Of a stretch of DNA of 64,000 nt, positions 29,793-38,198 are shown in pieces. The number at the start of each line of letters is the position of its first letter. The first letter of the stretch is position 1. The stretch is from Demequina lignilytica (GTDB lineage Bacteria; Actinomycetota; Actinomycetes; Actinomycetales; Demequinaceae): the NCBI RefSeq assembly GCF_030418305.1, contig NZ_JAUHPX010000002.1, forward strand, positions 1-64,000, read 5' to 3'. The notes under the pieces were generated by a model. The model had not been told where the DNA came from and did no database searches. It saw only the letters and a program-made list of their open reading frames with translations. Made by a program: the position numbers and the translations under genes.

Positions 29793-30407
29793 GTGACCCG
29801 CGCGCATGAGATCAAGGCGGCGATGGCAGAGGTCCCCGTCGAGGACCCCGCACGGACGGAGTACGACAAGCTCGCCGCCGACGAGTGGTTCCGCTACCGC
29901 GCCGGCCCCGAGCTCGCCGACATGCAGCGAGCGACCCTCGCGCGCCTGCGGGACCTCAACGGCGCGTACTTCGAGGACCCGGAGGGCTCGACCGCGGCGC
30001 TCGCCGCGCTGGTCGGCGAGTGCGGGCCAGGGCTGGACTTCCGTCCGCCGGTCTACCTGGAGTACCGCGAGCGGGTGAGGTTCGGCAGCAACGTCTTCAT
30101 CAACGCCAACCTCATGATCCTGGGCAGCGGGATCGTCACGATCGGCGACAACGCGCTGATCGGCCCCGATGCGCGGTTCTACACGGTCAACCACGCCTTC
30201 GACGTCGAGACCCGTCGCGAGGGCTGGGAGCGCGCCTTCCCCATCACGCTCGAGGCGGACGTGTGGCTCGGCGGCTCCGTCGTGATCTGCCCCGGCGTGA
30301 CCATCGGGCGCGGCTCCGTGGTCGCGGCCGGCTCGGTGGTGACCAAGGACGTGCCGCCGATGACGGTGGTCGGAGGGAACCCGGCGCGGGTCCTCCGCAC
30401 GCTGTGA
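29793..30407 (+). CDS. Sugar O-acetyltransferase (maltose/galactoside type)
   Basis: 204 residues. N-terminal Mac domain (YDKLAADEWFRYRAGPELADMQ) followed by left-handed beta-helix hexapeptide repeats; VNHAFDVETRREGWER and WLGGSVVICPGVTIGRGSVV contain the catalytic His and acetyl-CoA contacts of the LacA/Maa/NodL family. Transfers acetyl from acetyl-CoA to a sugar; which sugar is unknown. GTG start with GAGGAGG upstream, TAGGTT at 29763-29768. Overlaps the next gene by GTGA. Confidence 0.92.
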   Translation: MTRAHEIKAAMAEVPVEDPARTEYDKLAADEWFRYRAGPELADMQRATLARLRDLNGAYFEDPEGSTAALAALVGECGPGLDFRPPVYLEYRERVRFGSNVFINANLMILGSGIVTIGDNALIGPDARFYTVNHAFDVETRREGWERAFPITLEADVWLGGSVVICPGVTIGRGSVVAAGSVVTKDVPPMTVVGGNPARVLRTL

Positions 30408-31414
30408 CCGGGCTCCTGCCGACCCAGAGGCCGCTCTCGGGCCCCCAGCTCGAGGCGCTGCTCGCGCCGCTCGGCCGGCCCGCGCACACGTGGCTGATGT
30501 CGGGCGGGACGTTCTCCGCCGTCCAGGGCGTCGAGCTCGACTCCGGCGAGACGGTCGTGGTGAAGACCTCGGTGCCGGAGGCGCTCGACGAGGCCGGCCG
30601 GTCACGGCTCCTCGGCTACGAGCATGACCTGCTGCGCGCGGAGCGCGATCATCTCGCGCTGGTGGCGGAGGTGCCCGACGTGCCGGCGCCCCGCGTCCTC
30701 GCGGAGGACTTCTCCCGTGCGATCGCCGACGTCGACGCGCTGGTGATGACGCTCGCGCCGGGCATGCCGTGGGATTCCGCCCGGGACGTGATGACCCCCG
30801 AGGCCAACGCCCGGGCCTTCGAGGAGGTCGGCCACGTGGTCGCCGCGCTCGCCGCCCAGACGGGGTCGCGGTACGGCCTGCCCGCCCGCGACTTCGTCCT
30901 CGGAGGCGCGACGATGCGCGGGTTCATGTCCGCGCTGATCGCGTCGGCGGCGGACGATGCGCGCGCCTGGGGCGTCGACATCGAGGCCGACCGCCTCCAC
31001 GAGGCGGTGGAGGCGGCCGGCGACGCGCTCGACCAGGTCGAGACGCCGTCGCTGGTCCACGCCGACCTGTGGCATGGGAACGTCCTGGTGGATCCGCAGA
31101 CGGGCCAGGTCACCGGCGTGGTCGACTTCGAGCGGTCGCTGTTCGGCGATCCGCTGTGGGGTCTGGCCGGCGGGGAGACGCACGCGTCCGGCGCGTTCGA
31201 GGCGGCGAAGGTGCGCGGCTACGAGGCCGCGACCGGCCGCCCCCTGGCGATGGACCGCGCCGCGGAGCGACGGGTCGCCCTGTACCGCCTGTGGTCGATG
31301 GCGGTGCAGCTGGTCGAGATCCATCCGCGGGGCTTCAGCGGCGACTGGATCGCCGGCCACGAGGCGTCGATCCGCGCGAACCGCGAGCGCCTGCACGCCA
31401 TCCTCGACGTCTAG
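30404..31414 (+). CDS. Aminoglycoside-phosphotransferase-fold kinase
   Basis: 336 residues. APH/choline-kinase-like fold: SLVHADLWHGNVLVDPQTG (Brenner motif with catalytic Asp) and GVVDFERSLFGDPLWGLA (the DFG-like Mg-binding Asp). N-terminal lysine in ETVVVKTS. Resembles fructosamine kinase/APH family; a deglycating role is possible. GTG start within the stop of the acetyltransferase, so the two are coupled. Its stop TAG overlaps the stop of the convergent ACT-domain gene. Confidence 0.8.
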   Translation: MTGLLPTQRPLSGPQLEALLAPLGRPAHTWLMSGGTFSAVQGVELDSGETVVVKTSVPEALDEAGRSRLLGYEHDLLRAERDHLALVAEVPDVPAPRVLAEDFSRAIADVDALVMTLAPGMPWDSARDVMTPEANARAFEEVGHVVAALAAQTGSRYGLPARDFVLGGATMRGFMSALIASAADDARAWGVDIEADRLHEAVEAAGDALDQVETPSLVHADLWHGNVLVDPQTGQVTGVVDFERSLFGDPLWGLAGGETHASGAFEAAKVRGYEAATGRPLAMDRAAERRVALYRLWSMAVQLVEIHPRGFSGDWIAGHEASIRANRERLHAILDV

Positions 31415-31800
31415 CCCGAGGCCTGGAGCGCGTCCAGGGCACGCAGCGCATCGTCCCGCCTGTCCCACGGCACGAAAATGTGGTCGTGGTGGAATCCGGC
31501 GACCACGTTCGCGCTGATCCCGACGTCGGCGAGCGCACGTGCGAAGGCCGCGGTGAGGCCCACCGCCTCGAGCGCCGAGTGCACCTCGAGGGTGATGCGC
31601 GCGGATCGGAACTCGTGCGCGGCGCCGGCCGCGCGCGCCTGCGCCTCCGGGACCACCCAGGTGGTGCCTTCCGCCTCCTCGACGGTGACCACGGGCGCGC
31701 AGCCGGCGGGAGCCACGTCGCCCGTGACCCACACGTAGGGCTCGGGGTCGAGCCGCGCGCTCATGGAGGAGATCAGCTCCGCCAGGTCCGTGATGGCCAT
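31411..31800 (-). CDS. ACT-domain-like protein (COG3602/DUF2241 type)
   Basis: 129 residues with two ACT-like modules; ISANVVAGFHHDHIFVPW near the C-terminus is the typical conserved block of this small family, often annotated from aspartate-kinase ACT domains. Likely binds an amino acid or small ligand; no catalytic domain. TACCGT seven bases before the ATG marks a leaderless start. It shares the CTAG tetranucleotide as overlapping stop codons with the gene on the opposite strand. Confidence 0.8.
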   Translation of the reverse strand: MAITDLAELISSMSARLDPEPYVWVTGDVAPAGCAPVVTVEEAEGTTWVVPEAQARAAGAAHEFRSARITLEVHSALEAVGLTAAFARALADVGISANVVAGFHHDHIFVPWDRRDDALRALDALQASG

Positions 31801-31814
31801 GGCACCTACGGTAC

Positions 31815-32732
31815 TCAGGCGCCCGCGAGCGCGAGCCGGGCGTCGCCGTCGGCGAGGATCATCGCGGTGCAGGCGCCCGGAGCGCCGTGGAGGTGCTCGA
31901 ACGCGGCGTTGTAGCAGCCGAGCCACACGGTGGTCGCCCACGCGACCTCGGTCTCGTCCGCGGTGAACGAGCGCCCGGCCTCGCGCTCGTACGCCGCGAG
32001 GAGCGCCGCACAGCTCTCGATGTCCGCGATCGCGCCCTGCTCGAGGGTCGCGACGTGGTCCGCGGCGAGGTTGCCCACGTGCACCGCCTCGGGCAGGACC
32101 GCGATCGAGTCCCAGTCGTGCACGATCGGCCGCTCCCCCACCCAGCGGACGTTCTGACCGTTGAGGTCGGCGTGGCCCAGCACCCGGGGCAGGTCCGCCG
32201 CCAGCAGCCGGGCGCGGGCGGCACCGCCCAGCCGGACGAGGGAGGGCGGCAGATCGGCCTCGATGCGGTGCGGGTCCCAGCGCGACGATGCGGCGGGCGG
32301 CCAGACCCGGTCCGGATCGGCGTGGTCGTAGTGCATCCACGGGGGCGGCTCGAGCCCGGCGGCGTTCACGTCGCCGACCGCGGCGATGATCTGCGCCGAC
32401 AGCCGCGCGTAGAGGTCCTGAGGCGAGCGCGGCGGCCGGGTCCGACCCTCCGGACGCCACGCCTCGGCGGTCAACCGCTGGTCGCCGTCGACGGGGTCGG
32501 GACCGGCGAGCAGGGCGGGAGTGTCGATGCCCGCGGCATCCGCGGCGCGGTGCGCGGCGGCGACGATCGCGAGCCGGCCGTCGTCGCCACGCCGCTTGAT
32601 CGCGACGCGGCGGCCGTCGACGAGCTCGACACCCCACACCTCCGACATGGAGCGGGCCTCGAAGAAGACCTCGTGCGGCGACGCGCCGAGGGTCCGGGCG
32701 ACCCACGCGGCGACCTGCGGATCGAGCGTCAT
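31815..32732 (-). CDS. Phosphotransferase-like protein (APH fold)
   Basis: 305 residues. VLGHADLNGQNVRWV aligns with the kinase Brenner motif (His, Asp, Asn) and IVHDWDSIAVLPE with the metal-binding Asp segment. The N-terminal Lys is in RRVAIKRRGD. Substrate unknown; the family includes antibiotic, homoserine and macrolide kinases. It begins at 32732 with TAGCCT six bases upstream; the TAG of this -10 box is the stop codon of the upstream lipoprotein gene. Confidence 0.72.
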   Translation of the reverse strand: MTLDPQVAAWVARTLGASPHEVFFEARSMSEVWGVELVDGRRVAIKRRGDDGRLAIVAAAHRAADAAGIDTPALLAGPDPVDGDQRLTAEAWRPEGRTRPPRSPQDLYARLSAQIIAAVGDVNAAGLEPPPWMHYDHADPDRVWPPAASSRWDPHRIEADLPPSLVRLGGAARARLLAADLPRVLGHADLNGQNVRWVGERPIVHDWDSIAVLPEAVHVGNLAADHVATLEQGAIADIESCAALLAAYEREAGRSFTADETEVAWATTVWLGCYNAAFEHLHGAPGACTAMILADGDARLALAGA

Positions 32733-32741
32733 GGCACGAGG

Positions 32742-33569
32742 CTAGCGAGGGTAGACGGCGATCACGCCGGCGTACGGGCCCAGGTAGGGCGTCGGCTCGG
32801 GAGCCCCCGTGATCCACAGTTGCGAGATCTGGCCGTCGAGGTACAGCGCGTCGTCGCAGCCGAGGACGTCGCGGAACAGCGTCGCGAAGTCCCACAGGTT
32901 GACGAAGCCGAGCGAGAGGGCCAGGTGAACGGTGGTCCCATCCGGACTGACGCCCACGCCGGAGCGCACCGCCGTGTTCACGCTGCCCTCCCGGAACTCG
33001 GGATGGATCTCGCCGTCGAGCACGAGCGCCGGGCCCGACTGGGTCGCGTACGTGACGCCCGCGGGGTCGTAGGCCGTGCTGTCGACCACCTCCGCGGTGC
33101 CGTCGTCGTGGACGGCGAAAACGGCGTTGGGCTTGAGATGGAAGTTGCCGCCGCCGTCGGCGAGGTTGAGGTCGCGAAGCACCTCGCCGTCGCTCACCAG
33201 CAGGCCGCCGGGTCGGAGGTCGTCGGAGAAGATCCCCGCATTGGTCAGCGCTGCGATCTCCGGGTGATCAGCCAGGTAGACGGCCAGATCGGTGCCGTCG
33301 TCCTCCTGCGGCCAGTCGACGCGGACCTCCCACTCCTCGAGCGGGAGGGTGAGCACCGCGAAGCGGTGACCGTCGACCTCCGGGTTGCTGAGCGTGCCGA
33401 CGATCGCGGCGGGCTCGTCGCTCGCCGTGGGCGCGGACATGGACGATGCCGACGCGGCGGGCGACGCCGCGGTCGGGGTCGCGGTGGACGCGTCAGGCGC
33501 GGTCGCGCCGGAGCAGCCGGCGAGCAGCGCGGCGGCGGCGAGGGCGACGATCGAACGGGCGCGGAGCAC
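32742..33569 (-). CDS. Lipoprotein with phosphodiester glycosidase (NAGPA) domain
   Basis: 275 residues. Signal peptide with lipobox LLAGC (Cys19), Ala/Ser/Thr-rich linker, then a NAGPA-like domain: TNAGIFSDDLRPGGLLVSDG, GGNFHLKPNAVF, ATQSGPALVLDG, RSGVGVSPDGTTVHLALS and ALYLDGQIS are the signature blocks. The family includes the enzyme that uncovers mannose-6-phosphate and bacterial exopolysaccharide phosphodiester glycosidases. GTG start with TAGCCT six bases upstream: leaderless. Acts outside the membrane. Confidence 0.85.
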   Translation of the reverse strand: MLRARSIVALAAAALLAGCSGATAPDASTATPTAASPAASASSMSAPTASDEPAAIVGTLSNPEVDGHRFAVLTLPLEEWEVRVDWPQEDDGTDLAVYLADHPEIAALTNAGIFSDDLRPGGLLVSDGEVLRDLNLADGGGNFHLKPNAVFAVHDDGTAEVVDSTAYDPAGVTYATQSGPALVLDGEIHPEFREGSVNTAVRSGVGVSPDGTTVHLALSLGFVNLWDFATLFRDVLGCDDALYLDGQISQLWITGAPEPTPYLGPYAGVIAVYPR

Positions 33570-33594
33570 CCGACGAGGCTACGCGACGGGAAGG

Positions 33595-33608
33595 CGGGAG
33601 GCCTCCCG
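33595..33608. promoter_or_regulatory. 14-bp palindrome in divergent gap
   Basis: CGGGAGGCCTCCCG is a perfect 14-bp palindrome in the 82-base gap between two divergent genes. It could be an operator or simply part of a stem. No protein can be named. Confidence 0.3.
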
Positions 33609-33651
33609 TTCGTTCCACCCGCATCGTCCCCCATCGACCCGAGGAGCGCTC

Positions 33652-34554
33652 ATGCCCACCGGCACCCTGTCCGACACCCCCGCCACCGTGACCGTCGCCG
33701 TGCTCGGCACGGGGATCATGGGCTCGGCGATGGCGCGCACCCTGGTGCGCGCCGGACACCGTGTGCGGGTGTGGAATCGGACCCACGCGCGCGCCGCCGA
33801 GCTCGCGGGCGACGGGGCCACGGTCGCCGTGACCGCGGCGGAGGCCGCGCACGAGGCGGACGTGGTCCTCTCGATGGTGCACGACGGCGACACGGTGACC
33901 GAGGTCATGCGGCTCGCCGCCCCCGGCGTGCGGCCGGGGGCGGTGTGGATCCAGTCCTCGACCGTGGGAGTCGAGGCGCAGCGCGGGATCGCCGAGCTCG
34001 CGCGTGAGCTCGAGGTCGTGCTGGTCGACGCGCCCGTGCTGGGCACGCGCGAGCCGGCAGAGGCCGGCCAGCTGACCGTGCTTGCGGCCGGTGCGGACGA
34101 GGCCCGTCCCGTCGCGCAGGCCGTGTTCGACGCCGTCGCGGCGCGCACCGTCTGGACGGGCGACGATGCGGCGGCAGGGTCGGCGCAGGCGCTCAAGCTC
34201 GTGGTCAACAGCTGGGTCCTCGCGGTGAACAACGCTGTCGGCGAGAGCGTCGCGCTGGCCGCGGGCCTCGGAGTCGACCCGCGGCTGCTCCTCGACGCCG
34301 TCGCGGGCGGCGGGCTCGACATGGGCTACCTGCGCCTCAAGGCCGGGCTGATCCTCGACGAGCGCCTCTCCCCTGCGTCCTTCGCGACGGAGACCGCCGC
34401 GAAGGACGCGGACCTGATCGTGGACGCCGCCGCGCGGGCCGGGGTGAGGGTCGACGCGCTCGCCGCGGCGGGCGGGCGCCTGCACCGCGCCGTCGGCGGC
34501 GGCCACGGCTCCGAGGACATGGCGGCGGCGTACTTCGCGTCGTTCGAGGGGTAG
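33652..34554 (+). CDS. NAD(P)-dependent 3-hydroxyisobutyrate-dehydrogenase-like oxidoreductase
   Basis: 300 residues of the beta-hydroxyacid dehydrogenase family. Coenzyme motif VAVLGTGIMGSAMARTLVRAGH, substrate-binding DAPVLGTREPAEAGQL, and catalytic Lys in SAQALKLVVNSW. It may reduce a short hydroxyacid or succinate semialdehyde. GAGGAG lies nine bases before the ATG at 33652. Next gene follows by 36 bases but has its own leaderless promoter. Confidence 0.88.
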   Translation: MPTGTLSDTPATVTVAVLGTGIMGSAMARTLVRAGHRVRVWNRTHARAAELAGDGATVAVTAAEAAHEADVVLSMVHDGDTVTEVMRLAAPGVRPGAVWIQSSTVGVEAQRGIAELARELEVVLVDAPVLGTREPAEAGQLTVLAAGADEARPVAQAVFDAVAARTVWTGDDAAAGSAQALKLVVNSWVLAVNNAVGESVALAAGLGVDPRLLLDAVAGGGLDMGYLRLKAGLILDERLSPASFATETAAKDADLIVDAAARAGVRVDALAAAGGRLHRAVGGGHGSEDMAAAYFASFEG

Positions 34555-34590
34555 CGCGCCGGGAGCGGTCTCACCGCGTACGGTGGGCGC

Positions 34591-35055
34591 ATGGTTCAGC
34601 ACCCCGTCCGACTCGCCACCCGCGCGGATGCCCGCGCCGCGGCGCAGCTGCTGCACGACTTCAACAAGGAGTTCGACGCCCCCACCCCGGGACCGGAGGT
34701 GCTGGCGGCCCGGCTGGCACGGCTGCTCGACCAGGGGGACACGTTCGCCTACCTCGCGGGCTCGCCCGCGGTGGGGATCGCGCTGGTGACGCTACGTCCG
34801 AACGTGTGGTTCGACGGTCCGGTCGCTCTGCTCGACGAGCTCTACGTGCGCCCCGACCTGCGCGGGCGCACCATCGGCACCGACCTGATCCGCGCGGTCG
34901 CGGACTACTGCCGCGAGCTCGGCGTGGACTTCCTCGAGGTCAACGTCGACGAGGGCGACAAGGACGCGCTGCGCTTCTACGTCCACCACTCGTTCGCGCT
35001 GCGCCAGCCCGACACCGGCGAGCGGGCGTTCTACCTCACGCGCGCGCTCGGCTGA
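34591..35055 (+). CDS. GNAT-family N-acetyltransferase
   Basis: 154 residues forming a complete GNAT domain: LLDELYVRPDLRGRTIGTDLIRA contains the RxxGxG-like acetyl-CoA loop, and DALRFYVHHSFALRQ is motif B. Substrate unknown. TACGGT (34579-34584) is exactly six bases before the ATG, the clearest leaderless signal of the window together with the genes at 3189 and 35082. Confidence 0.85.
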   Translation: MVQHPVRLATRADARAAAQLLHDFNKEFDAPTPGPEVLAARLARLLDQGDTFAYLAGSPAVGIALVTLRPNVWFDGPVALLDELYVRPDLRGRTIGTDLIRAVADYCRELGVDFLEVNVDEGDKDALRFYVHHSFALRQPDTGERAFYLTRALG

Positions 35056-35081
35056 TCGCCGCGGGGCGCTACGGTGCACCC

Positions 35082-35906
35082 ATGATCGGCACGGAGCTCC
35101 ACGTCACCCATGACGACGCACGCCTCCGGGTGGTGCTGTCCCCTGCCGCCGGGAGGCCCACGCTGGTGCTGCTGCACGGCATCACCGATGGCGCCGCGAC
35201 CTGGGGCCGCGTCGCGGAGCGCCTGGCGGGGTGCTACTCGCTGGTGATGCCCGACGCGCGGGGCCACGGCGGCTCGAGCCGGATCACCGGCTCGATCGAC
35301 ATCGAGACGCTGGTGGACGACGCCGCGGCGGTGCTCGATCACCTCGCGACGGGTCGCGTGCTCGTGTGGGGCCACTCCATGGGCGCGGAGACGGCGGCCC
35401 GCCTCGCCGGCGCCCGCCCCGACCTGGTGCGCGCGGCCGTGCTGGAGGACCCGCCGTTCCACGACGCGCCCCCCGCGGAGGCGGCGGGCGGCGACGACGA
35501 CCCGCACCTCGCCGCGTTCGTCGAGCTGCTTCACAGCGTGGGCGACATGACCCCGGAGCAGCGCATGGCGATGGCGCGCGCGTCGAACCCCGGCTGGCAC
35601 GACGACGAGCTGGCGCCGTGGGCCGACACCAAGGCGGACTTCGACACCTCCGCGCTCACGCTGCTCGACGGCGGGCTGGGCCGCGACTGGCGGGCGGCCG
35701 TCGCCGCGATCGCGTGTCCGACGCTGCTGGTCACGGGCGACGCCGGCGCGATCGTGACGCCTGAGGTCGCGGCCGAGGCGGCCGCTCTCGCGCCGGCCGC
35801 GCGGGTCGCGCACATCGACTGCGCGGGCCACAGCGTGCACCGCGACCGTTTCGACGCCACCGTCGCCGCCGTCACGGCGTTCCTGCGCGACGTCGTGGCC
35901 GACTGA
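35082..35906 (+). CDS. Alpha/beta hydrolase
   Basis: 274 residues. Oxyanion-hole strand LVLLHGITDGA, nucleophile elbow WGHSMG (catalytic Ser), acid candidate in VTGDAGAIV and His in CAGHSVHRD complete a hydrolase triad. Substrate unknown; esterase or epoxide-hydrolase-like. TACGGT six bases before the ATG suggests leaderless expression. Followed by a short GC hairpin. Confidence 0.88.
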   Translation: MIGTELHVTHDDARLRVVLSPAAGRPTLVLLHGITDGAATWGRVAERLAGCYSLVMPDARGHGGSSRITGSIDIETLVDDAAAVLDHLATGRVLVWGHSMGAETAARLAGARPDLVRAAVLEDPPFHDAPPAEAAGGDDDPHLAAFVELLHSVGDMTPEQRMAMARASNPGWHDDELAPWADTKADFDTSALTLLDGGLGRDWRAAVAAIACPTLLVTGDAGAIVTPEVAAEAAALAPAARVAHIDCAGHSVHRDRFDATVAAVTAFLRDVVAD

Positions 35907-35909
35907 GCC

Positions 35910-35926
35910 GTCGCCGCGACGGCGAC
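35910..35926 (+). terminator. Short GC hairpin after hydrolase gene
   Basis: GTCGCCG (35910-35916) and CGGCGAC (35920-35926) form a 7-bp stem with a 3-base loop, four bases past the stop codon. Confidence 0.4.
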
Positions 35927-35967
35927 CCGCGCATCGTCCCGCCCCTGGTAGCGGCGGATGCGCACGA

Positions 35968-35979
35968 GAGAGCGCTCTC
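35968..35979 (+). promoter_or_regulatory. LacI-type palindrome GAGAGCGCTCTC
   Basis: A perfect 12-bp palindrome with the central AGCGCT typical of LacI-family operators (compare CebR sites). It lies about 50 bases upstream of the -35 of the transporter operon and might be an auxiliary operator. The rest of 35927-36031 shows no gene. Confidence 0.4.
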
Positions 35980-36031
35980 GCCCGATATTCCCGACGCCGC
36001 GGCATCGTTACATTTCCGTGACGCCGGGCAT

Positions 36032-36078
36032 TTGACGAAACGGCGTCCCCCGCTCTACTGTCAGTCGAAGCGATTCGA
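36032..36078 (+). promoter_or_regulatory. Transporter operon promoter and LacI-type operator
   Basis: -35 TTGACG (36032-36037), 18-base spacer, -10 TACTGT (36056-36061), then the 14-base inverted repeat TCGAAGCGATTCGA (36065-36078) over the expected transcription start. Its core GAAGCGATTC differs by one base from the GAAGCGCTTC palindrome at 44562. This is a classic repressor roadblock position. Regulator inferred: the LacI protein at 41181. Confidence 0.7.
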
Positions 36079-36138
36079 AAGTTGCCGCCGCCAACGAATG
36101 TCGGAAGGTCGGCAAGGTCCTCGCACGAAGGAGTGAGT

Positions 36139-36207
36139 ATGGACGAGCGTTCAGCAGGCGTCGGGGACGACGCCGCGCGCCCCTCCGCTACGGGGGTGGC
36201 GCGATGA
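36139..36207 (+). CDS. 22-codon leader ORF coupled to the permease gene
   Basis: MDERSAGVGDDAARPSATGV plus two residues, preceded by GAAGGAG at ideal distance, the best Shine-Dalgarno in this leader. Its TGA overlaps the permease ATG (ATGA). It may serve translational coupling or be a vestigial N-terminus; the peptide itself shows no motif. Confidence 0.4.
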   Translation: MDERSAGVGDDAARPSATGVAR

Positions 36208-37187
36208 CGTCATCGATGATCCTGGCGGAGACCACCGCCGAGCAGATCGAGGAGCGCGGCAAGAAGCCCAAGCGGGGCGAGCGCGGCCCGGGCAAGAAGT
36301 CGTTCACGCCGTTCTTCCTGATCCTCCCCTTCCTCATCCTCTCCTTCGTCTTCGCGTACCTGCCGCTGTTCGGCTGGGTCTACTCGCTGTACGACTACAA
36401 GCCGGCGCTGGGCCTGTCCGGCTCGGAGTTCGTCGGGCTCCAGTGGTTCCGCCTGCTGGTGAGCTCGCCCACGCAGCTCGCGCAGATCGGCCAGGTGCTG
36501 GTCAACACCCTGGCGATCAGCTTCCTCGGGATCGCGACCTCGATCCTCCCGCTGGGCTTCGCGGTCCTGCTCAACGAGATCCGCGCGAAGTGGTTCAAGA
36601 ACGCCGTGCAGACGCTCACCACGCTCCCGAACTTCATCTCGTGGGTGCTGGTCTACATGATCGCGTTCTCGCTGTTCTCGACCTCGGGCCTGGTCAACGA
36701 CATCCTGATGGACGGCGGCCTCATCACCGCCCCGATCAAGTTCCTCGACACCGATCAGCACGTGTGGCTGACCATGACCCTCTGGAGCGTCTGGAAGGGC
36801 CTGGGCTGGGGCGCGATCATCTACCTTGCGGCGATCTCGGGCATCGACCCGTCGCTGTACGAGTCGGCCCGCATGGACGGCGCCGGACGCTGGCAGACCA
36901 TCCGCTACATCACCATCCCGCAGCTGATGCCCACCTACCTGGTGCTCCTGCTGCTCTCGGTCGCGAACATCCTGAACAACGGCATGGAGCAGTACTACGT
37001 GTTCCAGAACGCGTTCAACCAGAAGTACATCCAGGTGCTCGACCTGTACGTCTACAACATCGGCATGACGGGCAACAGCCTGTCGATGGCGACCGCGATC
37101 GGCATGCTCAAGTCGCTCATCTCGGTCGCGCTGCTGCTCACCGTCAACTGGATCGCCAAGCGCGTGCGCGGCGAGTCGCTGGTCTAG
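36204..37187 (+). CDS. Carbohydrate ABC transporter permease (LplB-type)
   Basis: 327 residues. A basic cytoplasmic N-terminus (about 30 residues) is followed by six predicted membrane helices; the EAA loop reads YESARMDGAGRWQTIRYITIPQL, contacting the ATPase. The LPLFGWVYSLYDYKPALG block is typical of LplB/YtcP-group importers for oligosaccharides (binding-protein-dependent permease family). First structural gene of a three-gene transporter unit; 12 bases to the second permease. No ATPase gene is in the cluster. Confidence 0.93.
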   Translation: MTSSMILAETTAEQIEERGKKPKRGERGPGKKSFTPFFLILPFLILSFVFAYLPLFGWVYSLYDYKPALGLSGSEFVGLQWFRLLVSSPTQLAQIGQVLVNTLAISFLGIATSILPLGFAVLLNEIRAKWFKNAVQTLTTLPNFISWVLVYMIAFSLFSTSGLVNDILMDGGLITAPIKFLDTDQHVWLTMTLWSVWKGLGWGAIIYLAAISGIDPSLYESARMDGAGRWQTIRYITIPQLMPTYLVLLLLSVANILNNGMEQYYVFQNAFNQKYIQVLDLYVYNIGMTGNSLSMATAIGMLKSLISVALLLTVNWIAKRVRGESLV

Positions 37188-37199
37188 GAGGCGAACATC

Positions 37200-38168
37200 A
37201 TGACCACCACGACCACCACCGTCGCGAAGCCGACCAAGCCCGCGAAGGCGCGCCGTCGCAAGGGCCACGACCACGACCGGACGTTCGGCGACATCCTGTT
37301 CGCGATGGCGAACTACTCGCTGTTCGCGCTGCTCGTCGTGATCTGCGCGTACCCCTTCTACTACCTGATCATCAACTCGGTCTCGGCGAACGACATCTCG
37401 GCGCTCGGCGACGTCCGCCTGTTCCCCCAGGGCTTCCACCTGTCGAACTACGAGCAGGTGTTCCAGCTCCAGGGCCTGCCGATGGCGGCCGCGGTCTCCG
37501 TCGGTCGTACCGTGATCGGCACCCTGCTGACCGTGCTCGCCTCCGCGTTCCTGGGCTTCATGTTCACCCAGCAGCGGATGTGGGGCCGGAAGTTCTGGTA
37601 CCGCTTCCTGATCATCACGATGTACTTCAGCGCGGGCCTGATCCCGATCTTCATCATCATGAAGAACCTGGGGCTGACCAACACGTTCTGGGTCTACATC
37701 CTGCCGTTCATCGTGCAGCCGTTCTTCGTGATCCTGGTCAAGACCTACGTGGAGTCGATGCCCGCCTCGCTGCAGGAGGCAGCGGAGGTCGACGGCGCGT
37801 CGCTGCTGCAGGTGTTCTTCAAGATCTACCTGCCGAACATGACGCCGATCCTCGCGACCGTGGCGATCTTCTCCGCGGTGACGCAGTGGAACAGCTTCCA
37901 GGACACCCTGATCTACATCACCGACCAGAGCCTGTACACCCTCCAGTACCTGCTCTACATGTTCATCAACCAGGCGAGCTCGCTGGCGCAGGCCGCGCAG
38001 AACGCCGGCGGCAACCTGGGTCAGATCGCCTCCGCGGCGACCACCCAGACGCCCACGTCGATCCGGATGACCGTGTCCGTGATCGTCGTGCTCCCCATCA
38101 TCTTCATCTACCCCCTCTTCCAGCGCTTCTTCGTGAAGGGGATCATGCTGGGCGCCGTCAAGGGCTGA
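37200..38168 (+). CDS. Carbohydrate ABC transporter permease (YtcP-type)
   Basis: 322 residues, six predicted helices. Begins with an unusual Thr-rich then Lys/Arg-rich segment (MTTTTTTVAKPTKPAKARRR). The EAA loop LQEAAEVDGASLLQVFFKIYLP and the long periplasmic loop NSVSANDISALGDVRLFPQGF are typical of YtcP/LplC partners. AGGAGG is seven bases before the start. Pairs with the LplB-type permease to form the membrane channel. Confidence 0.93.
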   Translation: MTTTTTTVAKPTKPAKARRRKGHDHDRTFGDILFAMANYSLFALLVVICAYPFYYLIINSVSANDISALGDVRLFPQGFHLSNYEQVFQLQGLPMAAAVSVGRTVIGTLLTVLASAFLGFMFTQQRMWGRKFWYRFLIITMYFSAGLIPIFIIMKNLGLTNTFWVYILPFIVQPFFVILVKTYVESMPASLQEAAEVDGASLLQVFFKIYLPNMTPILATVAIFSAVTQWNSFQDTLIYITDQSLYTLQYLLYMFINQASSLAQAAQNAGGNLGQIASAATTQTPTSIRMTVSVIVVLPIIFIYPLFQRFFVKGIMLGAVKG

Positions 38169-38198
38169 CGTCGCTCGAAACCATCAGAAAGGAAAGCA

